Assembly (NCBI GenBank): GCA_016744375.1
Contig: JADGEM010000003.1
Span: 54,049 to 118,048, forward strand
Origin: Gammaproteobacteria bacterium
GTDB lineage: Bacteria; Pseudomonadota; Gammaproteobacteria; GRL18
Length of the DNA stretch: 64,000 nt
Direction of reading: 5' to 3'
Positions 30,861 to 40,748 of the stretch are shown here, one piece after another (position 1 is the stretch's first letter; every line of letters starts with the position of its first letter). The notes beneath the pieces are model-generated. The model was not told the DNA's origin. It did no database searches and saw only the letters and a program-made list of their open reading frames with translations. A program made the position numbers and the translations under genes.

Positions 30861-30891
30861 AATCAGATGATTACAATCAATCTGATTGATT
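30861..30891. promoter_or_regulatory. Nested inverted repeats upstream of rpsA
   Basis: AATCAATC-T-GATTGATT (30875-30891) is a perfect 8+8 palindrome, and AATCAGA (30861-30867) pairs with TCTGATT (30881-30887) as an alternative. They lie about 180 bp before the rpsA ATG within the 354-bp rpsA-moxR gap, which otherwise holds no gene. They may be an operator or an mRNA leader structure used in S1 autoregulation. Confidence 0.35.
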
Positions 30892-31040
30892 TGTCATAAT
30901 AAAAAGAACTAAAAATTATACTTTCTAATGCAATAACCTTGATTAGAAGGCCAGATATTATAACAGCTAATCATTTTATATCAAAAGCTTATCATAAAAT
31001 ATTTGGATTTTTATAAAGAAAAGTGATTATGAAGCTTAGA

Positions 31041-31943
31041 TTAGGGAATAGCCAGGTCATTAAATAAATTCATCACCTGCTGATCTGTATGATTTTGATC
31101 ATCCTTCACAATGAGACGATGTAAAATAATTGAGGGCAAAATGGCTTTTATGTCATCCGGGATCACCATTTCACGATTATGAATAAAAGCCCAGGCCTGG
31201 GCCGCTCGTAATAATGCCAGGCCTGCACGTGGGGACAGGCCAGTAAGAAAGTACTGGCTATGTCGTGAAAATTCTAGAATATCCTGAACATAATCCAGCA
31301 GGGCAGATGAAATATGAATTTCTCTGGTTTGTTTCTGCATCTTTAATAATTGTTCGGTGCTGAATACTGCAGAGATATCCTGTAACAATTCACGTCGATC
31401 AGCCCCACTTAAAATGCCTCGTTCAGTCTGGCGATTGGGATAACCCAGGACAATTCGCATTAAAAAACGGTCTAATTGTGATTCAGGTAAAGGAAATGTA
31501 CCCGTCTGAGTTTGTGGATTTTGAGTTGCAATGACAAAGAAAGGCTTCTCCAGCTGCCAGGTTTTTCCATCCATGGTGATTTGTTGCTCTTCCATCGCTT
31601 CAAGTAAGGCACTTTGGGTTTTTGCTGTGGCTCGGTTAATTTCATCTGCTAAAACCAGCTGGCTGAAAACTGGACCGGGGTGAAAGCGAAATTCTGTGGT
31701 GTTTTTATCGAAAATAGAAACACCAATTATGTCAGCAGGCAGCATGTCACTGGTAAACTGAATCCGTGAATAGTCCAGATCAAATAGCTTGGCCAACAGG
31801 TGAGCCAGCGTGGTTTTGCCCATTCCCGGAAGATCTTCTATCAGTAAATGACCTTTAGCGAGTAAACAGGCAATGGCTAACTTAAGTTGTTCTTCCTTAC
31901 CGGAAATAATGGTGTTGGCAGTTTGTAATAACGGGGTGAACAC
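31041..31943 (-). CDS. MoxR family AAA+ ATPase
   Basis: The 300-residue ATPase has Walker A GMGKTTLAHLLAKLF, Walker B LVLADEINRATAKTQSALLE, sensor-1 FFVIATQNPQTQTGTFPLPE and the second-helix LSPRAGLALLRAA. MoxR ATPases act as chaperones for maturation of metal proteins or envelope complexes together with DUF58/vWA partners. It begins with GTG immediately after the stop of the permease gene (TAA-GTG), so translation is probably coupled. DUF58 and tgpA are its expected partners but rpsA intervenes. Confidence 0.93.
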   Translation of the reverse strand: MFTPLLQTANTIISGKEEQLKLAIACLLAKGHLLIEDLPGMGKTTLAHLLAKLFDLDYSRIQFTSDMLPADIIGVSIFDKNTTEFRFHPGPVFSQLVLADEINRATAKTQSALLEAMEEQQITMDGKTWQLEKPFFVIATQNPQTQTGTFPLPESQLDRFLMRIVLGYPNRQTERGILSGADRRELLQDISAVFSTEQLLKMQKQTREIHISSALLDYVQDILEFSRHSQYFLTGLSPRAGLALLRAAQAWAFIHNREMVIPDDIKAILPSIILHRLIVKDDQNHTDQQVMNLFNDLAIP

Positions 31944-33056
31944 TTAGGGTTTATCTCCATTTTCAGGTAATGCATCAGGCTTATTCTGACTGAATTCTTC
32001 ATTACTTAATAGTATAGAGATCCATCGGGTGTCATTATTGCTGTCCATGACAATTTTAAATGCCATGGTAAGAGGGACTGATAGAAACATACCTACAGGT
32101 CCGAGTAACCATCCCCAGAAAACCAGAGAAAGGAAAACAACCAGTGTTGAGAGTCCAAGGCTGTGTCCCATGAGTTTAGGTTCGATGAAATTACCAATGA
32201 GATTATTCATCATCAAATAAAGCAGAGCAACTTCACCCGCTGCAAGAAACCCAAGCTGAACCAGTGCCAGAAGAATGACTGGTACAGCTGCAATAATAGA
32301 GCCGATATTTGGGACAAAGTTAAGTAAAAAAGCCACAATGCCCCACATGATAGGGAAATCAATGCCTATGATACTCAGAACAACAATAATAGGTAATGCT
32401 GTTAACAAACTTGTCATGGTCTTAATTTTAAAATACTGACTGATAGTCTGTGAAACATTGCCCAGGCGAGCCATTGTCTGAGCTGGATTGAGAGAAATAA
32501 AACTGAGTTTGGAACGAAAACAGGTGAGTTCTAACAGTAAAAAAATAACCATCATTAATATTAAAAACAGATTAGTCAGTGCACCCAGCACCTGATGAAA
32601 GGTAGACCCTACCAGTCCCATGACTTTGCCCAGGTTAAATATTTTGCCTAATTCAGTCATGCTGAGATGAATTCCAAATTGATCCAGAAATCCAGCTGAA
32701 GTGGAAGTAATTTCAAGTAAGCGTGTCTGATACTCTGGAATATTTTCAGAAAAACTATTAAATGAGCTGCTGAGTACTGAGCTGATAAAAATGAAGAAAA
32801 TTGAAATAGATAAAATGATCAGGCTTACTGCTAGTCCAGAGGGCACTTTTTTATTGAGTAACCAAAACATAGCAGGGCCGCTGATGGCGGTAATAAAAAG
32901 GGCAATGAGCAAGGGAGAGATTATGGATTCAGCATATTTTACTCCGGCAAGAATAATAACAATTGCAGCCAGAGAGACAATAAGCTTATTTGATTGCTTA
33001 TTTGGTTGATTGTTGGATGGTTTATATAAGGGCATTTTATTCACAGACTTTATCAA
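31944..33056 (-). CDS. AI-2E/PerM family permease
   Basis: The 370-residue protein has about eight membrane helices and the pattern of the AI-2E/PerM family, including PIMWGIVAFLLNFVPNIGSI and a final hydrophobic stretch LGPVGMFLSVPLTMAFKIVMD. Some members export quorum-sensing AI-2 or act as Na+/H+ antiporters, others are unassigned. The TTG at 33056 is a doubtful start; ATG at 33035 is more natural. It is the first gene of the leftward permease-moxR unit. Confidence 0.88.
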   Translation of the reverse strand: MIKSVNKMPLYKPSNNQPNKQSNKLIVSLAAIVIILAGVKYAESIISPLLIALFITAISGPAMFWLLNKKVPSGLAVSLIILSISIFFIFISSVLSSSFNSFSENIPEYQTRLLEITSTSAGFLDQFGIHLSMTELGKIFNLGKVMGLVGSTFHQVLGALTNLFLILMMVIFLLLELTCFRSKLSFISLNPAQTMARLGNVSQTISQYFKIKTMTSLLTALPIIVVLSIIGIDFPIMWGIVAFLLNFVPNIGSIIAAVPVILLALVQLGFLAAGEVALLYLMMNNLIGNFIEPKLMGHSLGLSTLVVFLSLVFWGWLLGPVGMFLSVPLTMAFKIVMDSNNDTRWISILLSNEEFSQNKPDALPENGDKP

Positions 33057-33183
33057 TCATTATAGCCATGAATGATCAGAAATAAAGGGACCCAGGAATT
33101 AATTATTAAATATTGATAATTTAGCTCAGTTGTTCAGCTTGTTTAAATATACGAATAATAAAAATTGATGCTACACTGGAGCT

Positions 33184-34140
33184 ATGAAGGTCTATCGTAT
33201 GATATGCCTGCTGTTTGTTTGTCTGACTTATTTATTCCCTGCTGGTTTATTATGGGCAAGAGAACCCATTGAACCTCTGCCTGTGCAGCCAGAATATGAT
33301 CAGCAAAAAGCAGCGATAGGTAAAGTTCTTTTTTCTGATCCGATTCTGTCACAGGATAGAAGTATTTCCTGTGCAAGTTGCCATAATATTTTTTCAAGTG
33401 GTGCTGACAGCAGGTCGGTGTCGTTAGGTGTTGGTGGTGTGGCGGGAGATGTTCAATCACCCACAGTGTTTAACTCCAGATACAATTTTAAACAATTCTG
33501 GAATGGCCGTGTTGATTCCCTGAAGGAGCAGGCGGGTGAACCAGTACATAATCCTGCTGAAATGGCTATGGATAAAGAAAAGGTTGAACAAAGAATCAAT
33601 GCCAGTAAAAAGTATCAGGTTCTTTTTTCTAACAAAGAATGTTATCAATTTAGCGATTCAATCACTTATGATATGGTCATTGAGGCCATTGCAGAATTCG
33701 AAAAAGCACTAGTGACACCCAATAGTAAATTTGATCGATATTTGCGCGGTGAAGAGCAATTAAGTCAGCTTGAAGCTTCTGGATACCAATTATTTAAAAA
33801 CCTTGGCTGTGTGACTTGTCATAATGGAGTGAATATTGGTGGTAATTCATTCCAGAAAATGGGTACTATCATTCCCTATGCCTATAAAGAAGTCTACCCT
33901 GATCGCTATTCGGTCACTCAAAAAGAGTACCATAAAAATGTATTTAAAGTGCCAACATTAAGAAATATTGCATTATCTGCCCCATATTTCCATGATGCTT
34001 CGGCCAAAACTCTTGATGATGCGATTAAAGCAATGAGTCATCATAATCTGGGATACCCAATTTCAGATCAGCAGGTGAAAAAAATTATTATCTTTTTAAA
34101 TACATTGACAGGTGATAAACCTGCTATTCTGGAACAATAA
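33184..34140 (+). CDS. Di-haem cytochrome c peroxidase (CcpA/MauG family)
   Basis: The 318-residue protein has a Sec signal (about 1-26), then two c-type haem sites: C63-A-S-C66-H67 and C209-V-T-C212-H213. Other family features are RSISCASCHN, QSPTVFNSRYNFKQFWNGR, KVPTLRNIALSAPYFHDA and a Met after the second site (QKMGTII) suited as a haem ligand. It would reduce hydrogen peroxide in the periplasm using electrons from cytochrome c, as typical bacterial CcpAs do. The next gene starts in its stop codon (TAATG). Confidence 0.93.
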   Translation: MKVYRMICLLFVCLTYLFPAGLLWAREPIEPLPVQPEYDQQKAAIGKVLFSDPILSQDRSISCASCHNIFSSGADSRSVSLGVGGVAGDVQSPTVFNSRYNFKQFWNGRVDSLKEQAGEPVHNPAEMAMDKEKVEQRINASKKYQVLFSNKECYQFSDSITYDMVIEAIAEFEKALVTPNSKFDRYLRGEEQLSQLEASGYQLFKNLGCVTCHNGVNIGGNSFQKMGTIIPYAYKEVYPDRYSVTQKEYHKNVFKVPTLRNIALSAPYFHDASAKTLDDAIKAMSHHNLGYPISDQQVKKIIIFLNTLTGDKPAILEQ

Positions 34141-36224
34141 TGGGGTCCAGGTATTCAACATTTATTGCCTTTTTTTTTGGTCTTATTGCTTTATCTCTAC
34201 TGGCCTATTACTACCATATTGAAAATGATTTTCGAACCAATTACAAAACTATCAGTGCACAATTTAATATTTTGCAAAAAGATCAGGAACGAGTCAGTTA
34301 TGGTCTCTTGCAAAGTGCCTTATTTGCTTATTACAATCAGGATGTTATTGCTAAAGATCGGAAAAACCTGAAAGTTGTCATTAAAAAAATATCTCAGCAT
34401 CCTCTCATTCAGAACGATAAGCATTATCGACCACTTAAAAAAAATATTGCTGAGTTGCAGGTTGAAATTTCAAACTATATTGAATTAATTGAACGTTACT
34501 TAATGATCAATGCTGGCATTAAAAATTCAATGGTGTTTTTATCAACTCATGAAGTTAATGCTCGTGGGTTATTTGACATTGGTTCAGACACTCTTAATTA
34601 TATTCATAGTATTATTGATAGTGTTGTGCAGGCAAAGAGATTGCTGGACAATAGTTATCTGACACAACTGCCGGAATATAATAAGAAACTGCTGAACCTC
34701 TCTTACACAGAAGAACAGGATTTTTATATCAAGTTAATCCTGACTCATACAAATTACCTTGAAAAAAACTATCCCTTATATATTGAAATCTTTTCTCAAC
34801 TGATGAATTCTCCCTTGCGTGTTAAATTAGAGACAGCACAGCAACAATTTGAAGATCTGGCACAAGAAGATGTGGCCTTCTTGAATATCCTGGCCATATC
34901 GCTATTTGCTCTTATTTTTATTGCAACTGTGATTATTATCTTCCTTCTTCACCGTTCACAAAAGGAGAATAAAAAACTACTCATGCTGCATAAGCACCTG
35001 GAGTTTACTTTGAAGCATGATGGTTTGACTGGTCTGCTCAACCGCCATAGTTATGATCAATCCTTGAGTGAGGTTTCTAATCCGGCAATTTTACTCATCA
35101 ATATTAATCGTTTTAAAATGTTTAATGAGTTTTATGGTTCAGAACATGCCGATCAATTACTGGTTGAAGTGTCGAGTTTATTAAAACAAAAATTTGCCCC
35201 TGAACAGGAGGGGACCTGCTATCGAATTGGCGGGGATGAATTTGTCATTGTTTTTGAAAAACAAAATAGTCAATACATTGAAAAAATTGCTGGTGAAATT
35301 AATGATTTGTTAACTAATAGAGATTATCTTTTTTCAGATATCAGATACACTGCCCGTATCAATATGGCTATTAGCCAGGTCAAACCATTGCTTGAAACAG
35401 CTGATATGGCCTTGAAAAAACTAAAAGACAGGCCTGTTGGGAATATAATTCATTACACCAGTAAACTTGATATCAGAGATCAAATTCGTTCAAACATTGA
35501 AATTACTCAAATTCTCTATGATGCTTTGAATGAAAATAGAATCATTCCGTATTATCAGCCTATTATTAACCTGAAAACACGCGAAATTGTTAAGTATGAA
35601 GCCCTGGTACGCCTTAAAATGCCTGACAGAAAAATTTTATCGCCCATACAATTTTTGCCTGTGGCCCAACAAACACCACTGTATCATGAGATTACCCGGG
35701 TGATGATTGCAAAAACAATTGAGTATTTTTCTGATAAACCCTATCGTTTCTCAATTAACTTCAGTATGTCTGATCTGGAAGATGATGACATAATTAATAT
35801 CTTGATTGCCCAGTTTGCCGCACACCCTGATGTTGCTACTCGAATGGATATTGAATTATTGGAGAGTGAGATGCTGACTGATATGGCAAAAGTAAAAAAC
35901 TTTATCAGTGAATTGAAAAAATTAGGGTGTGGTATATCCATTGATGATTTTGGCAGTGGTTATTCTAATTTTTCTAATTTAACAGAGCTTGAACTGGATG
36001 TGATAAAAATTGATGGCTCATTAATTAAAGAAATCAACCATTCATCACAACATTATAAAACGGTTAAGGCAATTATGGGACTGGTTACAGAAATGGGTAC
36101 TGAAAGTATTGCTGAGTTTGTCCAGGATGAAGCCAGTGCTCAATTGTTAAGTGACCTGGGTGTGACTTATGCTCAGGGCTATTATTTTGGTAAGCCTGAT
36201 GAATTTATTGTCGACATTGAGTGA
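34140..36224 (+). CDS. GGDEF-EAL protein, probable c-di-GMP phosphodiesterase
   Basis: The 694-residue protein has a membrane helix at about 5-25, a periplasmic helical region, a second helix (about 250-273), a GGDEF domain (HDGLTGLLNRHSY, RIGGDEF near 363) and an EAL domain. The first metal Asp of GGDEF appears as Asn in LININRFKMFNEFYG, so cyclase activity may be impaired despite the intact RIGGDEF. The EAL residues are present: YEALVRL, SINFSMSD, DIELLESEML, IDDFGSGYSN, IKIDGS and AEFVQDE. It is translationally coupled to the peroxidase and may link redox state to c-di-GMP. Confidence 0.92.
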   Translation: MGSRYSTFIAFFFGLIALSLLAYYYHIENDFRTNYKTISAQFNILQKDQERVSYGLLQSALFAYYNQDVIAKDRKNLKVVIKKISQHPLIQNDKHYRPLKKNIAELQVEISNYIELIERYLMINAGIKNSMVFLSTHEVNARGLFDIGSDTLNYIHSIIDSVVQAKRLLDNSYLTQLPEYNKKLLNLSYTEEQDFYIKLILTHTNYLEKNYPLYIEIFSQLMNSPLRVKLETAQQQFEDLAQEDVAFLNILAISLFALIFIATVIIIFLLHRSQKENKKLLMLHKHLEFTLKHDGLTGLLNRHSYDQSLSEVSNPAILLININRFKMFNEFYGSEHADQLLVEVSSLLKQKFAPEQEGTCYRIGGDEFVIVFEKQNSQYIEKIAGEINDLLTNRDYLFSDIRYTARINMAISQVKPLLETADMALKKLKDRPVGNIIHYTSKLDIRDQIRSNIEITQILYDALNENRIIPYYQPIINLKTREIVKYEALVRLKMPDRKILSPIQFLPVAQQTPLYHEITRVMIAKTIEYFSDKPYRFSINFSMSDLEDDDIINILIAQFAAHPDVATRMDIELLESEMLTDMAKVKNFISELKKLGCGISIDDFGSGYSNFSNLTELELDVIKIDGSLIKEINHSSQHYKTVKAIMGLVTEMGTESIAEFVQDEASAQLLSDLGVTYAQGYYFGKPDEFIVDIE

Positions 36225-36251
36225 GTTAAAAGCTTTTCTATGTTTTTGTCT

Positions 36252-36384
36252 TTTGTAGTAAACCACCTGTAGCATACGATACTATAAAGATTCCTATTTT
36301 ACAGCAACTCAGTATCGCCCTTCTTTTTTAGCTTGATATCATGCCTGGTGGGTTTATAGTCCTGTGAAAAATTTTTACTACAAA
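36252..36384. repeat. 11-bp inverted repeat bracketing a 133-bp intergenic segment
   Basis: TTTGTAGTAAA (36252-36262) and TTTACTACAAA (36374-36384) are perfect inverted copies. ACTATAAA also occurs on both arms, in inverted orientation. It could be a MITE-like remnant or a regulatory dyad before mnmG; a lone TATAAT at 36399-36404 lies just beyond and could serve mnmG. Confidence is low. Confidence 0.3.
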
Positions 36385-36436
36385 CAAAGTGAATGATTTA
36401 TAATGTGTCATTAATTTTTTAGTTTGGAGTCGCACG

Positions 36437-38311
36437 GTGTTTTATACGGATCAGTTTGATGTCATAGTTATTGGTGGCGGTCATGCAGGTACAGAGGCTG
36501 CTATGGCTGCCAGCCGTATGGGGTCCAGTACCTTACTGATCTCACATAATATTGAAACTCTGGGGCAAATGTCCTGTAATCCTGCAATTGGCGGCATTGG
36601 TAAAGGGCATCTGGTCAAAGAAATTGATGCACTGGGCGGGCTTATGGCGCAGGCAACTGATTTGGGGGGGATTCAATTTCGCCGCCTTAATGCATCCAAA
36701 GGACCAGCGGTAAGAGCCACACGTGCCCAGGCCGATCGCGTCTTATATAAAGCTGCTGTTCGTTATGCACTGGAAAACCAGGAAAATCTGCAGCTTTTTC
36801 AGCAAGCAGTGACGGACCTGATCGTTGAAAATGAACAGGTTGTTGGTGTTGAAACTGAAATGGGACTTAAGTTTAGAGCCAAAACAGTAGTTTTAACCAC
36901 AGGTACCTTTCTTGGAGGTATCATACACATTGGTCTGGAAAACTATCAGGGTGGACGGGCAGGTGATCCCCCAGCAAATAAATTATCGCGGCGTCTGCGT
37001 GAATTACCCTTTAATGTGGATCGTCTGAAAACCGGTACACCCCCCAGACTGGACGGGCGAACCATTGATTTTTCTGTGCTGCAGGAACAACCGGGTGATA
37101 CACCGATCCCGACCTTTTCTTTTTTGGGTAAAGCCGGTGATCACCCACAGCAGGTCAGTTGTTATATTACCCATACTAATGAACAAACACATAATATTAT
37201 CCGTTCAGGATTTGAGCGTTCACCAATGTTTACTGGGGTTATTGAAGGTGTCGGTCCCAGATACTGCCCTTCTATTGAAGATAAAGTTAATCGTTTTGCA
37301 GATAAAGACTCGCATCAGATTTTTGTTGAGCCAGAAGGTTTACGAACACATGAAGTGTATCCAAATGGTATTTCAACCAGCTTGCCCTTTGATGTCCAAA
37401 TGGCCTTTATTCGTTCGATGAAAGGATTTGAAAATGCCAACATTGTTCGTCCGGGGTATGCCATAGAGTATGATTTTTTTGATCCTCGAGATTTAAAAGC
37501 ATCTCTGGAAACCCGATTCATAAAAGGCTTATTTTTTGCCGGACAAATTAATGGTACGACGGGTTATGAGGAGGCGGCGGCACAAGGTTTGATTGCCGGG
37601 GCTAATGCCTCTTTGCAGGTACAGGAAAAACCAGCCTGGTCCCCAGGACGTGATGAAGCCTATATAGGTGTTATGATTGATGATCTGATTACCCGAGGCA
37701 CATCAGAGCCTTATCGAATGTTTACCTCCCGGGCAGAATATCGTCTCATTTTAAGAGAAGATAATGCCGATATGCGCCTCACAGAAAAAGGACGTGAACT
37801 CGGCCTGGTGAATGATGAACGCTGGCAGATATTTAATGTAAAAAGAGACCAGGTTGAGGCAGAAATCAAACGCCTTAAAAGCACCCGGATTGGCCCTCAG
37901 GCATTGACCGAAGAAGAAGCTTTGCGTGTGCTTAAAGCCCCCCTGAATAAAGACACCAGCCTGTATGATATGCTCAGAAGACCTGAAGTTACCTATGAAT
38001 CATTAATGAGTCTGGATATTGCTGGAGATAAAATAGCTCATCCAGTTGCTGCTGAACAGGTGGAAATTGAGACCAAGTATTCAGGTTATATTAAACGGCA
38101 GCTGGAAGAAATTGAAAAACATAAACGCTATGAAAATAAAGCCATTCCGGCTGATTTTGACTACTTAAAGATGAACTCATTGTCCTCAGAAGTTCGGGAA
38201 AAATTACAAAAAGCGCAACCGGAAACCATTGGTCAGGCCAGCCGTATTCCTGGCGTAACACCTGCAGCAATTTCATTATTACTGGTTTTTATTAAAAAGG
38301 CAGTAAATTAG
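36437..38311 (+). CDS. mnmG: tRNA uridine-5-carboxymethylaminomethyl modification enzyme MnmG
   Basis: MnmG binds FAD and, with MnmE, modifies U34 of tRNAs. The 624-residue protein starts with [20 protein letters not shown], the dinucleotide-binding motif, and continues with [40 protein letters not shown] and the C-terminal tail [20 protein letters not shown] are also diagnostic. The start is GTG preceded by GGAG. It opens the rightward mnmG-rsmG-parA unit, normally close to mnmE. Confidence 0.98.
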   Translation: MFYTDQFDVIVIGGGHAGTEAAMAASRMGSSTLLISHNIETLGQMSCNPAIGGIGKGHLVKEIDALGGLMAQATDLGGIQFRRLNASKGPAVRATRAQADRVLYKAAVRYALENQENLQLFQQAVTDLIVENEQVVGVETEMGLKFRAKTVVLTTGTFLGGIIHIGLENYQGGRAGDPPANKLSRRLRELPFNVDRLKTGTPPRLDGRTIDFSVLQEQPGDTPIPTFSFLGKAGDHPQQVSCYITHTNEQTHNIIRSGFERSPMFTGVIEGVGPRYCPSIEDKVNRFADKDSHQIFVEPEGLRTHEVYPNGISTSLPFDVQMAFIRSMKGFENANIVRPGYAIEYDFFDPRDLKASLETRFIKGLFFAGQINGTTGYEEAAAQGLIAGANASLQVQEKPAWSPGRDEAYIGVMIDDLITRGTSEPYRMFTSRAEYRLILREDNADMRLTEKGRELGLVNDERWQIFNVKRDQVEAEIKRLKSTRIGPQALTEEEALRVLKAPLNKDTSLYDMLRRPEVTYESLMSLDIAGDKIAHPVAAEQVEIETKYSGYIKRQLEEIEKHKRYENKAIPADFDYLKMNSLSSEVREKLQKAQPETIGQASRIPGVTPAAISLLLVFIKKAVN

Positions 38312-38952
38312 TGTCAGGGCTTGGATTATTATTAACAGATGGTTTGAAACAACAGAACCAGAATGTTGCTCATGCTGATCAGGAAAAGCTGGTACATTTT
38401 GTCGAGTTGTTGAATAAATGGAATAAAGTCTATAATTTAACTTCAATTCGCAACCCTGAAGAAATAATAAGACTGCATTTATTGGACTCTCTGATCATGC
38501 TGCCTTATTTTCAGTCAGGAATAAAGCGGGTGCTGGATGTTGGTACAGGAGGAGGGATCCCTGGTATCCCATTGGCTATTTGTCTACCTGATATACAATT
38601 TGTACTTCTGGATGCCAGAGGGAAAAAAATCCGTTTTATTCAAACTGTTATTGCGCAATTAGGTTTGAAAAATGTCACTGCAGTCCATTCCAGGGTTGAA
38701 GAGTTTCAAGTTGGGCCAGAAGAAAGGTTTGATCGAATCATTTCCAGAGCTTTTGCTTCTTTGAATGATATGTTGATGTTTTGCCAGCATCTTTGCAATA
38801 AGAACGGGGGTAAATTTCTGGCAATGAAGGGGCAAATACCCGAAGAAGAGATTGCACAACTGCCAGAAGGCTTTAGAATAGAAGAAATAAATGAACTCAA
38901 AGTATCAGGATTAAATGCTCAGCGCCATTTAATACAGATTACTTTTTCTTAA
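38311..38952 (+). CDS. rsmG: 16S rRNA (guanine-N7)-methyltransferase RsmG
   Basis: RsmG methylates G527 of 16S rRNA. The 213 residues (usual about 207) show FVELLNKWNKVYNLTSIRNP, the SAM site VLDVGTGGGIPGIPLAI and FDRIISRAFASLNDML. The GTG start overlaps the mnmG stop by one base, so the two are coupled. Loss of this gene gives low-level streptomycin resistance in other bacteria, a family property and not something seen here. Confidence 0.97.
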   Translation: MSGLGLLLTDGLKQQNQNVAHADQEKLVHFVELLNKWNKVYNLTSIRNPEEIIRLHLLDSLIMLPYFQSGIKRVLDVGTGGGIPGIPLAICLPDIQFVLLDARGKKIRFIQTVIAQLGLKNVTAVHSRVEEFQVGPEERFDRIISRAFASLNDMLMFCQHLCNKNGGKFLAMKGQIPEEEIAQLPEGFRIEEINELKVSGLNAQRHLIQITFS

Positions 38953-38989
38953 ACACGCATCAAGGTCGCATAAATCAGGCAAATATATC

Positions 38990-39781
38990 ATGGCAAAAAT
39001 CATCGCCATATCGAATCAAAAGGGTGGGGTAGGCAAAACAACTACCAGTATTAACCTGGCCGCATCGTTGGCTGCAACGCATCGTAAAGTTCTACTTGTG
39101 GATATGGATCCGCAGGGCAATGCTACCACGGGCAGTGGTGTTGACAAAAATGATGTTGAATTCAGTGGTTATGATTTACTGATTTCAAGAAGCTCGGTTA
39201 AAGATGTGAGCCTTTCTGTTGGAGAAGCAGCTTATGACCTGATTCCGGGAAATGGGGATTTAACGGCGGCAGAAGTTGAGTTAATGACTAAGTTTGATCG
39301 TGAGCGGCAATTAAGCTATCGATTTAAAGAAGTTGCGGAAGATTATGACTATATCTTGATTGACTGCCCGCCATCACTGAATATGCTGACAGTGAATGCC
39401 ATGGTGGCAGCCAATAGTATTATTATCCCCATGCAGTGTGAATACTATGCGCTCGAAGGTCTAACTGCATTGAGTGACACAATTAATAGTATTAAAGAGT
39501 CACTAAACCCCCAACTTGAGATTGAGGGCATTTTAAGAACCATGTTTGATCCGCGCAACCGTCTGGCTATTGAAGTGTCACGACAGCTATTGGCGCATTT
39601 TGGTGACAAAGTCTATCGCACGATTATTCCCAGGAATGTTCGTCTTGCAGAAGCGCCCAGTCATGGAATGCCGGTTATTAGTTATGATCGTTCATCAAAA
39701 GGGGCTCGGGCTTATTTAGCATTAGCGGGTGAAATGCTGCGTCGGGATGAAGCTGAGGAGAGCCAGGTTGAAACGGCTTAG
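38990..39781 (+). CDS. parA: Chromosome partitioning ATPase ParA (Soj)
   Basis: ParA is a DNA-binding Walker ATPase that positions ParB-parS complexes. The 263 residues contain the deviant Walker A KGGVGKTTTSINLA, LLVDMDPQGNATTGSG and YDYILIDCPPSLNMLTVNA. C-terminal residues are typical of small chromosomal ParA. It follows rsmG by 37 bp. parB is not immediately downstream; an opposite-strand PEP-CTERM gene intervenes, breaking the usual parAB operon. Confidence 0.97.
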   Translation: MAKIIAISNQKGGVGKTTTSINLAASLAATHRKVLLVDMDPQGNATTGSGVDKNDVEFSGYDLLISRSSVKDVSLSVGEAAYDLIPGNGDLTAAEVELMTKFDRERQLSYRFKEVAEDYDYILIDCPPSLNMLTVNAMVAANSIIIPMQCEYYALEGLTALSDTINSIKESLNPQLEIEGILRTMFDPRNRLAIEVSRQLLAHFGDKVYRTIIPRNVRLAEAPSHGMPVISYDRSSKGARAYLALAGEMLRRDEAEESQVETA

Positions 39782-39852
39782 GCCAAACTAAAATGAAAGC
39801 GCCTGATATCCTATGAGAAGAATAGAGTCAGACGCTGTATGAGAGGGCAGAT

Positions 39853-40707
39853 TTAAGACTTCTTATTGCGTTTTCTAAATCCAGTTACTCCCAGTCCAAT
39901 TAAACCAAGCCCAAGCAGTGATACAGCGGCAGGTTCAGGAACTGATACCGGTGGATCACCTTCAATAACATCATTACCACAGGTCATGCCCCAGTGAAGC
40001 CCGAAGGCACCTTCATGAAAAGGCTTAAGAGAATCAATATCCATTAAGAAATTAATGACACCATCAGTATCACTTCCCCAGGAGCCTGTACCTACGGCCT
40101 TTAAGCCTGATTCGATACTTCTGTCAACGGCGATCAGCTGGCCATTTCGGAAGGTACCACGTGATAAAAAAGCATCACTGGTCAAGTAAGCACTATTATC
40201 AAGAATTTCATAGAGTATTGCATCACCCGAATTATCCCAACGATTATCACCTAGTGAGAGTACATAATTCCAGGTTGTTCCAGTGTTCGATAAATTATCA
40301 CTATTATAATGATCTTCAGCTATACCAGTAGGATTCCACCCTGTTGTAGTGAAAAATAAATCACCTAAACCGATGCCTTCTCCATTACTGGTTAAATGGG
40401 TGTAACTGCCGATACCACCATTTGAAATAAAACCGCTATGTATATCAACAGTGAGTTGATTATCAATATGGTTGATGACTGCTTTTTGAATATCAAATTG
40501 AGCGGCTGAACCAATAACATCTTCGTAGCGATGTGAGTCGCCGCCCCAATAACTGTATTGGTTCTCAGTGCCTGTTGGGTGGTTGTCACTGTCATTGATA
40601 TTATCCCAAATGGTATAATTAGTGACATGAGTGGCATAAGCTGTTGATGCAAAGGAAAGTGCCAGGCAGGCTGCAGTTGTTATTTTAAAAAGAAATGAAT
40701 GATCCAT
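39853..40707 (-). CDS. PEP-CTERM sorting domain protein
   Basis: The 284-residue protein has a Sec signal (about 1-25), an exported beta-rich domain with many Asn/Gly/Asp, and at the C-terminus VPEP (256-259), a hydrophobic helix and a basic tail FRKRNKKS. This is the PEP-CTERM signal, cleaved by exosortase in bacteria with matching EPS systems. The mature domain is not recognised. A plausible sigma-54 promoter lies 42 bp before the ATG. It is inserted between parA and parB on the opposite strand. No exosortase gene is in the window. Confidence 0.93.
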   Translation of the reverse strand: MDHSFLFKITTAACLALSFASTAYATHVTNYTIWDNINDSDNHPTGTENQYSYWGGDSHRYEDVIGSAAQFDIQKAVINHIDNQLTVDIHSGFISNGGIGSYTHLTSNGEGIGLGDLFFTTTGWNPTGIAEDHYNSDNLSNTGTTWNYVLSLGDNRWDNSGDAILYEILDNSAYLTSDAFLSRGTFRNGQLIAVDRSIESGLKAVGTGSWGSDTDGVINFLMDIDSLKPFHEGAFGLHWGMTCGNDVIEGDPPVSVPEPAAVSLLGLGLIGLGVTGFRKRNKKS

Positions 40708-40748
40708 TTGTTTACCTCTATGGAGTTTATTAGTTATGCCTAATGTTA

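Noticed and set aside
39798..39846. AGCGCCTGA and TCAGACGCT as a terminator between parA and the PEP-CTERM gene
   Set aside because: There is an internal mismatch, a long loop and no T-run on either side.
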